Shown one piece after another: positions 1-7,823 of a stretch of DNA of 26,711 nucleotides. Both the position numbers and the translations under genes were made by a program. Position 1 is the first letter of the stretch. Every line of letters begins with the position of its first letter. Location of the stretch: positions 1-26,711 of the forward strand of contig CAKURL010000020.1 in assembly GCA_934675685.1 (NCBI GenBank). The letters run 5' to 3'. The notes under the pieces were generated by a model. That model did not search any database. It was not told the origin of the DNA and saw nothing but the letters and a program-made list of their open reading frames with translations. The DNA is from an uncultured Candidatus Melainabacteria bacterium (GTDB lineage Bacteria; Cyanobacteriota; Vampirovibrionia; Gastranaerophilales; Gastranaerophilaceae).

Positions 1-825
1 AAGTATACCATGGTTCTTATTGATTAGGCTATAAAAAATTTTTTTCGCTTCTTCGAGCCCATAAATAGTAACATAAGTAGATTTACAATTTTTTTCGTCT
101 TTTCCTGCGGTTTTTCCAAGCTCTTCAGACGTTAAAAGCCCATCTATTATGTCGTCATAAATTTGAAACAAAATTCCGAAGTTGTCCGCGTATTCTTCCA
201 GTTTTTCTAAGGTTTCTTTTTTTGCTTTTGCAATTTTTGCGGCGGTCAAGATGGAACATTTATAAAGTGCCCCCGTTTTATATTTATGAATATATTTTAA
301 GTTTTCAATATCAATAACTTTGTTTTCAGCTTCGATATCAGCCACTTGGCCTGCTACAATCCCCAAAGCGCCTGCAGTTTTTAGATAATCGTTTATGATA
401 TCTAAAACAATTTTTGGCTCGATTGTTTTTGGGGTTTTGTCTATGATAATTTGCGCTCCAAAAGAAATAAGAGCGTCTCCTGCAAGTGTTGCTATTGCTT
501 CCCCAAAGACTTTGTGGTTAGAAGGCTTTCCCCTTCTTAAGTCGTCATTATCCATAGAAGGCAAGTCGTCATGGATTAAGCTATATGCTTGCATAATCTC
601 AAGCGCGCATGCGTTTGGCAAAAGTTCTTCTTCTTTTGCGCCTAAAAGCTTTCCAAATTCAAGAGAGATGATTGCTCTAAGTCTTTTTGCGCTCAATAAA
701 GTAGTATAGCTCATAGACTCCCAAAGGGTCTTAGAATAGCTTGAATTTTTAGAATATTCTTCAAAAATTTCTTTTAAATTTTTTTCTATTAAATTTTTAT
801 AAGCATTATATTTTTCTTTAGTCAT
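1..825 (-). CDS. ispA: Polyprenyl (farnesyl/geranylgeranyl) diphosphate synthase, 3' end cut by window edge
   Basis: Trans-isoprenyl diphosphate synthase that condenses IPP with allylic diphosphates in the cytoplasm to make C15/C20 precursors for quinones, undecaprenyl carrier and other isoprenoids. The 275 residues in the window carry the first aspartate-rich motif DDLPSMD (86-92) followed by NDDLRRG, a KTGAL motif (about 183-187) and the second Asp-rich motif DDIID (224-228; the family consensus is DDxxD). The family is usually about 290-300 aa, so only some 20 C-terminal residues lie outside the window. The ATG at 823-825 overlaps the stop of upstream rsgA by 8 nt (ATGACTAA), so translation is probably coupled. 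Product chain length cannot be read safely from the motif. The family is certain; ispA rather than another short-chain synthase is likely. Confidence 0.93.
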   Translation of the reverse strand, partial: MTKEKYNAYKNLIEKNLKEIFEEYSKNSSYSKTLWESMSYTTLLSAKRLRAIISLEFGKLLGAKEEELLPNACALEIMQAYSLIHDDLPSMDNDDLRRGKPSNHKVFGEAIATLAGDALISFGAQIIIDKTPKTIEPKIVLDIINDYLKTAGALGIVAGQVADIEAENKVIDIENLKYIHKYKTGALYKCSILTAAKIAKAKKETLEKLEEYADNFGILFQIYDDIIDGLLTSEELGKTAGKDEKNCKSTYVTIYGLEEAKKIFYSLINKNHGIL

Positions 826-1828
826 ATTTACCTCTTTTTGCTTTTTTGATTTGTTGATTTTGAGTGTTTCTTGAAGCTTCTCTTTTTCTTTTTGAAATTT
901 TTAAAAGCTTTTTGTCACCTGTGTTTTTGGAATTTTCTTCTTCTTTTATGCTTCTTTTTGAAATTTCTTTTTTATATTCTAAGCTTTCTTTTAAAAAGCA
1001 TAAGTAGCTCTCGTATCTGGTGGGCGCTATTTTATCTAAATTTTTAATTACTTCGCAGTTGCCTTCTTGGGTTTTTTCGTGGTAACAATTTGAAAATTTG
1101 CAATTTTTGGCATAAGGGCTGATATCCGAAAACAAATTCACAAGCTCGTTTGGCAAAAGAAAGTCGAATTTTAAACAAGAAAACCCGGGGGTGTCCATGA
1201 TTTTATATTCTTGAAATTCAACAATTTCGCAATGTCTTGTCGTGTGTACGCCTCTATTTGTTTTTTTTGAGATTTCTTTTGTTCTCAAAAATATCTCAGG
1301 GTTTAGCGCATTTAATAGAGTCGATTTTCCGACTCCGCTTTGGCCACATAAAACTGTTGTTTTATTTTTTATAAATTCTTGAAGTTTATCTAAATCTTTT
1401 TTGTCTTTTGCGCTTGTGAAAAATATCTTGTAGCCCAATGGTTCATATATTTTTCTTATTTTTTCTTTTTCTTCTTCAAGGTTTTTCGCTAAATCCTCTT
1501 TATTAAAGCAAATTGCGCAATCTATATTATGATATTTTAAAAAAATCAAATATCGATTTAGCTGAATAAAGTTTAAATCAGGGTTTTTCAAGGCGCAAAC
1601 GACAAGCGCCAAATCGATATTAGAGGCTTTTGGCCTTAAAAGGAAATTTTTTCTTTCTTTTAGAGAAATTATAGTCTCAAAATTTTTGTCTAATTCGACA
1701 AAATCGCCCACAACGATTTGTTTTTTTTCTTTTTTTATCGTTTCTTTTAGTTTACATGTATATATTTTATTTTTTGAATTTTTGACGTAATAAAAATCTG
1801 AATGTATTTTATATACTTGATTTTCCAT
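818..1828 (-). CDS. rsgA: Ribosome small-subunit biogenesis GTPase RsgA (YjeQ/YloQ)
   Basis: Circularly permuted GTPase that acts on the 30S subunit late in assembly. N-terminal OB-fold (about 1-65), then G motifs in permuted order: NKED (109-112, G4), P-loop GQSGVGKST (162-170, G1), TNRGVHTT (switch, G2 region) and DTPG (212-215, G3). The zinc-binding set follows: Cys243, Cys248, His250, Cys258. After the usual C-terminal helix there is an unusual Lys/Arg/Ser/Asn-rich tail (about 287-336) with clusters such as KISKRKREASR and KKAKRGK, probably disordered and RNA-binding. The start has no Shine-Dalgarno but a TATGAT hexamer ends 6 nt before the ATG. Its last 8 nt overlap the start of ispA. 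Assignment is firm; the function of the tail is inference. Confidence 0.96.
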   Translation of the reverse strand: MENQVYKIHSDFYYVKNSKNKIYTCKLKETIKKEKKQIVVGDFVELDKNFETIISLKERKNFLLRPKASNIDLALVVCALKNPDLNFIQLNRYLIFLKYHNIDCAICFNKEDLAKNLEEEKEKIRKIYEPLGYKIFFTSAKDKKDLDKLQEFIKNKTTVLCGQSGVGKSTLLNALNPEIFLRTKEISKKTNRGVHTTRHCEIVEFQEYKIMDTPGFSCLKFDFLLPNELVNLFSDISPYAKNCKFSNCYHEKTQEGNCEVIKNLDKIAPTRYESYLCFLKESLEYKKEISKRSIKEEENSKNTGDKKLLKISKRKREASRNTQNQQIKKAKRGKYD

Positions 1829-1862
1829 ATTTAAATCATATATAAAACATAAAAAATGTAAA
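1829..1862 (-). promoter_or_regulatory. rsgA promoter, predicted leaderless start
   Basis: Reading the minus strand, TTTACA (1862-1857), a 16-nt spacer and TATGAT (1840-1835) form a good sigma-70-type promoter. Only six bases (TTAAAT) separate the -10 from the rsgA ATG, so transcription should begin at or next to the start codon. No Shine-Dalgarno is visible. The prediction rests on sequence alone. Confidence 0.6.
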
Positions 1863-1887
1863 ATTTTTTAACTTTTCTTTTTCTCTT

Positions 1888-1917
1888 TTGATATTTCTCC
1901 TCTATTTAGTGGATAAT
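1888..1917 (+). promoter_or_regulatory. Possible promoter for the 67-aa ORF
   Basis: TTGATA (1888-1893), an 18-nt spacer and GATAAT (1912-1917) lie just before the ATG at 1928. The leader would be only about 3 nt. The spacer is slightly long and the region is AT-rich, so chance is possible. Confidence 0.4.
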
Positions 1918-1927
1918 AAAAGTTGAG

Positions 1928-2131
1928 ATGGAAATCGTAAAGACAATTTTTGACTATTCAAAAACCCCATTTGAAAAAGAAATAGCAAAATATCTGGCAA
2001 CAAGGCTAGATAGCATAATTTGCAGCGAAAAAATCACAAATAAAGATTTTATGATTAAAAATCTTGAGCCTTTGAATGATTTTGTGATTTATACAAATTC
2101 TGTTTGCGCTTCGAATTTAAAAAGAGTTTAA
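1928..2131 (+). CDS. Small hypothetical protein (67 aa)
   Basis: Not recognised. The 67 residues begin MEIVKTIFDYSK and mix acidic and basic residues, with no membrane segment, no signal peptide and two isolated cysteines. Codon choice (AAA, GAA, ATT, GCG/GCA) matches the neighbours. It fills the space between divergent rsgA and convergent rnhA, ending 4 bp from the rnhA stop, and a promoter-like sequence precedes it. There is no strong Shine-Dalgarno (only GTTGAG directly upstream). The good fit between two genes supports a real gene; the short length and lack of any known domain keep confidence moderate. Confidence 0.5.
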   Translation: MEIVKTIFDYSKTPFEKEIAKYLATRLDSIICSEKITNKDFMIKNLEPLNDFVIYTNSVCASNLKRV

Positions 2132-2135
2132 GAAA

Positions 2136-2618
2136 TTATTCTTTAAATCCATCATCTGTTTCAAGAATATCTTTGCTTCTCGCTTCGACTGCTAATTTGT
2201 CGCATAAATTATTAAATTCATTTTGAGCATGCCCTTTGACCCAGATGAATTTGATGTCATGGATTTTTGAAGCCTCTAAGTATTTTTTCCAAAGATCTAT
2301 GTTTTTTGTTGGGTTTGTTGTGTTTAATTTCCAGTTTTTCTTAATCCAAGAATCAAGCCATTTTTGATTAATGGCGTCAACTACATATTTTGAATCAGAA
2401 TAAAGCTCGATTTCGCATGGCTTTTTTAAAATATTAAGAGCGTCTATTACCGCCAACAATTCCATTCTGTTATTTGTTGTTTTTAAAAACCCTTTTGAAA
2501 ATTCTTTTTGGTGGATATTTCCTTTTTGGTCTATATAGCGCATAACAATGCCATATCCGCCTTTTCCTGGGTTATTTTGGCAAGCGCCATCTGTATATAT
2601 TTTTATCTTTGGTTTCAT
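2136..2618 (-). CDS. rnhA: Ribonuclease HI
   Basis: Cleaves the RNA strand of RNA-DNA hybrids in the cytoplasm (R-loops, primer remnants). All catalytic acids of the RNase H fold are visible: Asp10 in YTDGAC, Glu53 in NRMELLA, Asp75 in LYSDSKYV and Asp140 in NLCDKLAVEA, plus the active-site-loop His130 in VKGHA. The length of 160 aa is typical of the bacterial type I enzyme, and the basic WIKKNWK segment (91-97) corresponds to the substrate-handle region. The start is preceded by TATGAT ending 6 nt upstream and lacks a Shine-Dalgarno, so the message is predicted leaderless. Convergent with the 67-aa ORF. Confidence 0.97.
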   Translation of the reverse strand: MKPKIKIYTDGACQNNPGKGGYGIVMRYIDQKGNIHQKEFSKGFLKTTNNRMELLAVIDALNILKKPCEIELYSDSKYVVDAINQKWLDSWIKKNWKLNTTNPTKNIDLWKKYLEASKIHDIKFIWVKGHAQNEFNNLCDKLAVEARSKDILETDDGFKE

Positions 2619-2633
2619 TTTTAAATCATAACA
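2619..2633 (-). promoter_or_regulatory. rnhA extended -10 promoter, predicted leaderless start
   Basis: On the minus strand, TGT (2633-2631) precedes TATGAT (2630-2625), giving an extended -10. The spacing TTAAAA (six bases) to the ATG is almost identical to that at rsgA. The -35 is weak. Transcription should start at the ATG. Confidence 0.55.
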
Positions 2634-2674
2634 TAAACAATATTTCTTAATAAATTATGTACAAAAAGCTATGT

Positions 2675-2715
2675 TTGTGGTTTGATATATTGCGCAATAT
2701 TATATCTAATTGGAG
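2675..2715 (+). promoter_or_regulatory. aroF operon promoter and ribosome binding site
   Basis: TTGTGG (2675-2680), a 17-nt spacer and TATTAT (2698-2703) form the promoter. GGAG (2712-2715) is a Shine-Dalgarno 8 nt before the ATG at 2724. This decides the aroF start, because the longer open frame from TTG 2682 would run through the -10 and the Shine-Dalgarno. Confidence 0.6.
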
Positions 2716-2723
2716 AATTAACA

Positions 2724-3761
2724 ATGATTATCATAATGGAACACGATGCCACTATTGAACAAACAAATAAAGTTATAAAATACATTGAAGATAGAGGCTT
2801 AAAGACTCAACTAAACCATGGCGAAATGCTTAACGTTATTGCTGTGATTGGAGATAAACATAACATTAATAGCGAAAACATCGCAGCTTTTGATGGTGTT
2901 CGCGAAGTTAAAAAAATTCAAGAACCTTACAAATTGGTCTCAAGAATGGCACACCCGGAAGACACTATAATTCGTTTTCAAAATGGAGTTAAATTGGGCG
3001 GCTTAGAAAGACCAGTCTTGATGGTTGGGCCTTGTTCCGTTGAAAAAGATTATGAAGGACTTTTGCAAGTCGCAAGAGCAGCAAAAGAAATGGGCTGCCA
3101 ATTTTTAAGAGGGGGTGCATTTAAGCCAAGAACAAGCCCTTATGATTTTCAAGGGCTCGAAGAAAAAGGGCTTCAATATTTAGCTGCTGCAAGAGAAGAA
3201 ACCGGTCTTTTAGTGGTTACAGAAGTTATGGACACTATGGACATCGCGCTTTTGTGTAAATATGCTGATGTTTTGCAAGTGGGTGCTAGAAACATGCAAA
3301 ACTTCAAACTTTTAAAAGCATTAGGCAGAATTAAAAAACCTGTCATGATTAAAAGAGGGCCGGCTGCAACTATTAAAGAATTCCTTTTAGCTGCAGAATA
3401 TGTTGTTTCAAACGGAAACCCAAATGTAATCTTGTGCGAAAGAGGAGTAAAAGGCTTTGACAACCAATTTACAAGAAATGTTTTAGATATCGCATCTATT
3501 CCTGTAATTAGAAAATATTCTCACTTGCCAATCATAGTTGACCCATCGCATGCTACAGGAAAAAGATATTTAATCGAGCCAATGGGTAAAGCCGCACTCG
3601 TTGCAGGCGCACACGGGCTTATGTACGAAGTGCACCATGATCCTGATAATGCTATGTGTGACGGTGCTCAAAGCTTGAGTATTCCTCAATTTAAAGAAGT
3701 TACAAAATCTTTAAATAAATTAATCGGAAGAATAGATTACGACAATAAAAATTCAAAATAG
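2724..3761 (+). CDS. aroF: 3-deoxy-7-phosphoheptulonate (DAHP) synthase, AroF/type I-beta
   Basis: Catalyses the first step of the shikimate pathway: phosphoenolpyruvate plus erythrose 4-phosphate gives DAHP. The 345-aa protein has a ferredoxin-like N-terminal regulatory domain (about 1-70, MIIIMEHDATIEQ...), as in the feedback-controlled Thermotoga-type enzymes. The TIM-barrel synthase follows, with VGPCSVE (101-107, including metal ligand Cys104), AFKPRTSPYDFQG (132-144), a KRG motif and IVDPSHATGKR near the C-terminus. The ATG at 2724 is chosen over an upstream TTG because a GGAG site sits 8 nt before it and the protein then starts like its homologues. First gene of an operon with glyQ (35-nt gap) and two permeases. 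Aromatic-amino-acid feedback through the N-terminal domain is inferred from the family. Confidence 0.96.
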   Translation: MIIIMEHDATIEQTNKVIKYIEDRGLKTQLNHGEMLNVIAVIGDKHNINSENIAAFDGVREVKKIQEPYKLVSRMAHPEDTIIRFQNGVKLGGLERPVLMVGPCSVEKDYEGLLQVARAAKEMGCQFLRGGAFKPRTSPYDFQGLEEKGLQYLAAAREETGLLVVTEVMDTMDIALLCKYADVLQVGARNMQNFKLLKALGRIKKPVMIKRGPAATIKEFLLAAEYVVSNGNPNVILCERGVKGFDNQFTRNVLDIASIPVIRKYSHLPIIVDPSHATGKRYLIEPMGKAALVAGAHGLMYEVHHDPDNAMCDGAQSLSIPQFKEVTKSLNKLIGRIDYDNKNSK

Positions 3762-3796
3762 AAATAAAATAGGAAGTTAAGGAAAAAGATATAAAA

Positions 3797-4675
3797 ATGG
3801 CTGCACTTACTTTTCAGGAATTAATTTTAAATTTATCAAAATATTGGTCAGATAATGGCTGTGTTATTCAACAACCTTATGACATAGAAAAAGGCGCAAG
3901 CACTATGAACCCTGCGACTTTTTTAAGAGCATTAGGCCCTGAACCATATTCGACTGCGATGGTAGAACCTTGCAGGCGCCCGACTGACGCAAGATATGGC
4001 GAAAACCCAAACAGATTGGGTCATTATTTTCAATATCAAGTAATTTTAAAACCAAATCCGGATAATGCTCAAGATTTATATTTAAATTCTTTGAGCGCAA
4101 TGGGTGTGGACCTTACAAAGCACGATGTTCGTTTTGTCGAAGACAACTGGGAATCTCCTACTTTGGGCGCTGCCGGTGTTGGCTGGGAAGTTTGGCTTGA
4201 TGGAATGGAAATCACTCAATTTACATATTTCCAACAAGTTGGCGGTTTAGAAGTTAAACCTGTTGTTTTAGAAATCACTTATGGCTTAGAGCGTATCGCT
4301 ATGTATCTTCAAAATGTTGATAGCGTTTATGATATTAAATGGAATAATGACTTAAAATATGGCGATATTTATCTTCAAAATGAGATTGAACAATCAAAAT
4401 ATAATTTTGAATATTCTAACGCAGATAGCCTGTTTAAATTGTTTGATTTAGCTGCAGCAGAAGCAAATAGCTGTATGGATAATGAAATTGTATTACCTGC
4501 TTACGATTGGATTTTAAAATGTTCTCATACATTTAATCTTCTTGACGCAAGAGGGGTAATAAGCAAAGACGAAAGGGTTAATTATATCAACAGAGTGCGC
4601 ACTCTGGCTGCTCGCGTGGCGAAGTTATATGTTGCCCAAAGAGAAAAAATGGGCTTCCCTTTAATCAAAAAATAA
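3797..4675 (+). CDS. glyQ: Glycine--tRNA ligase alpha subunit
   Basis: Catalytic alpha chain of the bacterial alpha2-beta2 glycyl-tRNA synthetase; it activates glycine and charges tRNA-Gly with the GlyS beta chain. The 292-aa sequence is highly conserved throughout: LILNLSKYWSDNGCVIQQPYD, then TFLRALGPEPY, EPCRRPTDARYGENPNRL and GHYFQYQVILKP. It continues with VRFVEDNWESPTLGA, GWEVWLDGMEITQFTYFQQ and EITYGLERIAMYLQ. AAGGAA (3779-3784) is a rather distant Shine-Dalgarno. It follows aroF by 35 nt and precedes the permease gene by 29 nt. The usual partner glyS is not next to it and must lie elsewhere. Confidence 0.98.
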   Translation: MAALTFQELILNLSKYWSDNGCVIQQPYDIEKGASTMNPATFLRALGPEPYSTAMVEPCRRPTDARYGENPNRLGHYFQYQVILKPNPDNAQDLYLNSLSAMGVDLTKHDVRFVEDNWESPTLGAAGVGWEVWLDGMEITQFTYFQQVGGLEVKPVVLEITYGLERIAMYLQNVDSVYDIKWNNDLKYGDIYLQNEIEQSKYNFEYSNADSLFKLFDLAAAEANSCMDNEIVLPAYDWILKCSHTFNLLDARGVISKDERVNYINRVRTLAARVAKLYVAQREKMGFPLIKK

Positions 4676-4704
4676 GCAACAACAACTAAATAAGAGAGAA
4701 AAAA

Positions 4705-6318
4705 ATGAGCAAAAACAACAACGAATTTTCTCAAGGAATGTTTGAGAAAAAAGAGCTTGGCACAATATCGCGCTTTGTGTCTAATTTGTTGACCTTGAAA
4801 AATCCAGACGACATGCTAGAGCAAGCAAATAAGGGTGGCTTAAAGAAAACTTTAAATGCTTTTGACCTTATTGTCTTGGGCGTGGGTTGCATTATTGGAA
4901 GCGGAATTTTTACCGTCGTTGGGATTGCGGCTGTGGGTTCGCCTGAAGCTTTGGGTGCTGGGCCTTCTTTAATCATTTCAATGATTTTAGCTTCTATTGC
5001 TTGTATTTTTTCTGCCCTTTGCTATAGCGAATTTGCTTCTATGCTTCCTGTGGCGGGTAGCGCATATTTATACACTTATGCAACTATGGGAGAATTTATG
5101 GCATGGGTCATTGGCTGGGTTTTAATGCTTGAATATTTAGTTGCTTATATTGCTGTTGTGAGCGCTTGGAGCGGCTATTTTATGCAATTTATAAAAGGGT
5201 TCACCTTTTTGCCTGATTGGCTCACAAACCCTCCTGTTTATTTAATCCATGATTATTCCACTGCGGTGAATGAAATCACAAAATTAGGGCAAGACCCAAA
5301 TTCTGTGATACCGCATTTTTTGGGTATTCCTTTGTGCGTTAATATTCCAAGTATTTTAATCACAGTTTATATTATCTGGACTTTGATTAAAGGAATTCAA
5401 GAATCAACCAAAATGGCAGGGGTCATGGTTGTAATTAAGCTTGGAGTTGTATTTGCTTTTATCTTTACCGGCATGTTCTATATTAAACCTGAAAACTGGA
5501 CACCTTTTGCTCCAAACGGGCTTGAGGGCATGTTTATGGGCGCTTTTATAATTTTCTTCGCTTATATTGGTTTTGACGCAATCGCAACCGCAGCAGAAGA
5601 AACAAAAAATCCTCAAAAGAATTTGCCAATAGGGATTATCGGCTCTTTATTAGCTTGTACCGTAATTTATGTTTTAGTAGCTTTGGTTTTAACTGGCGTT
5701 GTTCCAATTAGCCAAATAGATGTTCAAGCGCCTATTGCTTCTGCTATGCGTATGGTTGGGCAAGATTGGGTAGCTGGGCTTATCTCAATCGGCGCATTAA
5801 CGGGTTTAACTTCAGTTTTGCTTGTTATGATGTTAGCCGGAACAAGAATTTTATATGCGATGTCAAGAGATGGTTTCTTGCCAAAAGTTTTGCAGACAGT
5901 GCACCCTAAATATAAAACTCCACACGTAATCACGCTGATGACGGGGGTTGTTTGTTTAATCGGAACTTTGTGTTTAAATATTTCAGTTGCTGCAGAATTA
6001 TGCAACTTTGGGACATTTGCTTCTTTTATCATTGTTTGCGTTGCAGTTTTGATTTTAAGAAAAACCCAACCTGATAGAAAAAGACCTTTCAAAGTTCCAT
6101 TCTCGCCATTTGTACCTTTGGCGGGGATTATTTGCTGCGGCGGTTTAATGTTTTATTCTATGAACTTTTTGAAAACTTCAAGAGTGTTGTTCCCACTTTG
6201 GATTGTAATTGGGATTGCAATTTATTTCTTGTATGGATATAGAAAAGTTAATAGGTCTGGCGCAAAAAAAATTGATGAAAATAGTGAAAATATTGCAATT
6301 GAGGAGAATATTGAATAA
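4705..6318 (+). CDS. APC-superfamily amino acid permease, CAT (cationic amino acid transporter) type, paralogue 1
   Basis: Inner-membrane amino acid transporter of the APC superfamily. A soluble N-terminus (about 1-50) ends in LKKTLNAFDLIVLGVGCIIG; the GxGxxxGSGIF signature of APC transporters follows, then about a dozen hydrophobic segments. Family blocks include ALCYSEFASMLPVAGSAYLYTY, split here by the first membrane pairs, and FFAYIGFDAIATAAEE in the middle. The cytosolic loop RILYAMSRDGFLP and the C-terminal RPFKVPFSPFVP are typical of bacterial CAT/YfnA-like members. The last 25 residues form an acidic cytoplasmic tail. A purine-rich AAGAGAG precedes the ATG. Substrate is unknown; location in an operon with aroF and glyQ suggests amino acid supply but does not specify which one. 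Paralogue of the next gene. Confidence 0.92.
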   Translation: MSKNNNEFSQGMFEKKELGTISRFVSNLLTLKNPDDMLEQANKGGLKKTLNAFDLIVLGVGCIIGSGIFTVVGIAAVGSPEALGAGPSLIISMILASIACIFSALCYSEFASMLPVAGSAYLYTYATMGEFMAWVIGWVLMLEYLVAYIAVVSAWSGYFMQFIKGFTFLPDWLTNPPVYLIHDYSTAVNEITKLGQDPNSVIPHFLGIPLCVNIPSILITVYIIWTLIKGIQESTKMAGVMVVIKLGVVFAFIFTGMFYIKPENWTPFAPNGLEGMFMGAFIIFFAYIGFDAIATAAEETKNPQKNLPIGIIGSLLACTVIYVLVALVLTGVVPISQIDVQAPIASAMRMVGQDWVAGLISIGALTGLTSVLLVMMLAGTRILYAMSRDGFLPKVLQTVHPKYKTPHVITLMTGVVCLIGTLCLNISVAAELCNFGTFASFIIVCVAVLILRKTQPDRKRPFKVPFSPFVPLAGIICCGGLMFYSMNFLKTSRVLFPLWIVIGIAIYFLYGYRKVNRSGAKKIDENSENIAIEENIE

Positions 6319-6320
6319 AA

Positions 6321-7823
6321 GTGATTAAGAATATATTTAAAAATTTAGCAAACGTAAAATCTCCTCAAGAACTTTTGGAAAGAACAAAAACGGGCTCTTT
6401 GAAGAAAAGCTTAAATGCTTTTGATTTATTTGTGATTGGGATTGGTGCTGTTGTTGGTACCGGCATTTTAACAATCATAGGAACAGCTATTCAAGGCGGC
6501 CCTGAAAGCTTGGGTGCAGGTCCTGCTATCATTATTTCAATGGGGCTTGCTGCAATAGCTTGTGTATTTTCTGCTCTTTGCTATAGCGAAGTGGCTTCCA
6601 TTATTCCAGTCTCGGGAAGCGTTTATACCTATACTTACGCGACTTTAGGCGAATTTGCAGCTTGGCTTGTAGGCTGGGTTTTAATGCTTAATTATGTAAT
6701 TGGAAATATCACGGTAGGAAGCGCTTGGTGCGGGTATTTGACCCAATTTTTAAAAGGGTTTGAACAATATTTACCAAATTTTGTTATAAATTTTCCTATT
6801 TGGCTCAGGTCTGATGTGCGCTCTATTTATATGATGTGCGACAAATATGGGCTTGATGTCCACGATAAAATTCCATTTTTATTTAATGTTATTCCTTTTT
6901 CTATAAATCTTCCTGTGATGATTTTGACTTTGGTTTCGACATTAATTTTAATCAAAGGCGTTAAAGAATCTACAAGATTTGCTTCTATTATGGTTGGCTT
7001 AAATATCTTGATGATAGCTTCTTTTGTGGTTGTTGGCGCTTTTTATGTGAAGCCTGAAAATTGGGTGCCTTTTGCTCCAAATGGCTTAGCTGGGATTTTT
7101 ATGGGTGCATTTATAATTTTCTTCGCTTATATTGGTTTTGACGCAGTTTCAACCGCAGCAGAAGAAACGAAAAACCCTCAAAAAGACCTCCCAATAGCGA
7201 TTTTGGGGACATTAACTTTCTGCACTATTTTATATATTTTAGTCGCTTTAGTTTTAACTGGTATTGTGCCTTCTGGGCAAATAAATATCTCTGCTCCAAT
7301 TGCAGCAGCGCTTCATTTAATAAACAAAGATTCTCTTGCCGGTTTTATTTCGATTGCTGCAGTGTGCGCATTGGCTTCTGTTTTTCTTATTTGCCAATTG
7401 GCAGCAACAAGAATTTTATATGCAATGTCTAGAGACAAATTTTTGCCTAGAGTTTTAAGAGCAATTCATAGAAAATATAGAACTCCGCACATCATGACTT
7501 GCGCCGTGGGGCTTGTGATTGCTGTGTGTAGCTTGTTTATGGATTTAAATATATCGGCAGAATTATGCAATTATGGGACATTCACTGCCTTCATCGCAAT
7601 TTGCGTTGCAGTTATAATTTTAAGAAAAACTCAACCCAACTTAAAAAGACCCTTTAAAGTGCCTTTTGTGCCTTTATTTCCGATTTTAGGGATATTATCT
7701 TGCCTTGGGCTTATGATATATTCTTTCAACCAATTAAGCTCAAGCGTTGTTATGTTTGTGCTTTGGATAATAATGGGAATTGCAATATATAGCTCATTTA
7801 GCTATAAAAACTTGAGAAAATAA
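6321..7823 (+). CDS. APC-superfamily amino acid permease, CAT type, paralogue 2
   Basis: Second CAT-type permease (500 aa), clearly a tandem duplicate of the preceding gene: same membrane plan and the same blocks (SLKKSLNAFDLFVIGIGAVVG, ALCYSEVASIIPVSGS, FFAYIGFDAVSTAAEETKNP, RILYAMSRDKFLPRVL, RPFKVPFVPLFP). It starts with GTG only 2 nt after the upstream TAA. GAGGAG (6301-6306) is the nearest Shine-Dalgarno, and alignment with paralogue 1 supports this start. The acidic tail of paralogue 1 is missing. Differences in the loop after TM4-5 (about 145-190) suggest a different substrate or kinetics. Its stop codon directly abuts the stop of the convergent FliT-like gene. Confidence 0.92.
   Translation: MIKNIFKNLANVKSPQELLERTKTGSLKKSLNAFDLFVIGIGAVVGTGILTIIGTAIQGGPESLGAGPAIIISMGLAAIACVFSALCYSEVASIIPVSGSVYTYTYATLGEFAAWLVGWVLMLNYVIGNITVGSAWCGYLTQFLKGFEQYLPNFVINFPIWLRSDVRSIYMMCDKYGLDVHDKIPFLFNVIPFSINLPVMILTLVSTLILIKGVKESTRFASIMVGLNILMIASFVVVGAFYVKPENWVPFAPNGLAGIFMGAFIIFFAYIGFDAVSTAAEETKNPQKDLPIAILGTLTFCTILYILVALVLTGIVPSGQINISAPIAAALHLINKDSLAGFISIAAVCALASVFLICQLAATRILYAMSRDKFLPRVLRAIHRKYRTPHIMTCAVGLVIAVCSLFMDLNISAELCNYGTFTAFIAICVAVIILRKTQPNLKRPFKVPFVPLFPILGILSCLGLMIYSFNQLSSSVVMFVLWIIMGIAIYSSFSYKNLRK

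Noticed and set aside
395..709. 104-codon plus-strand open frame inside ispA
   Set aside because: It is the shadow of the conserved minus-strand ispA, with no ribosome site.
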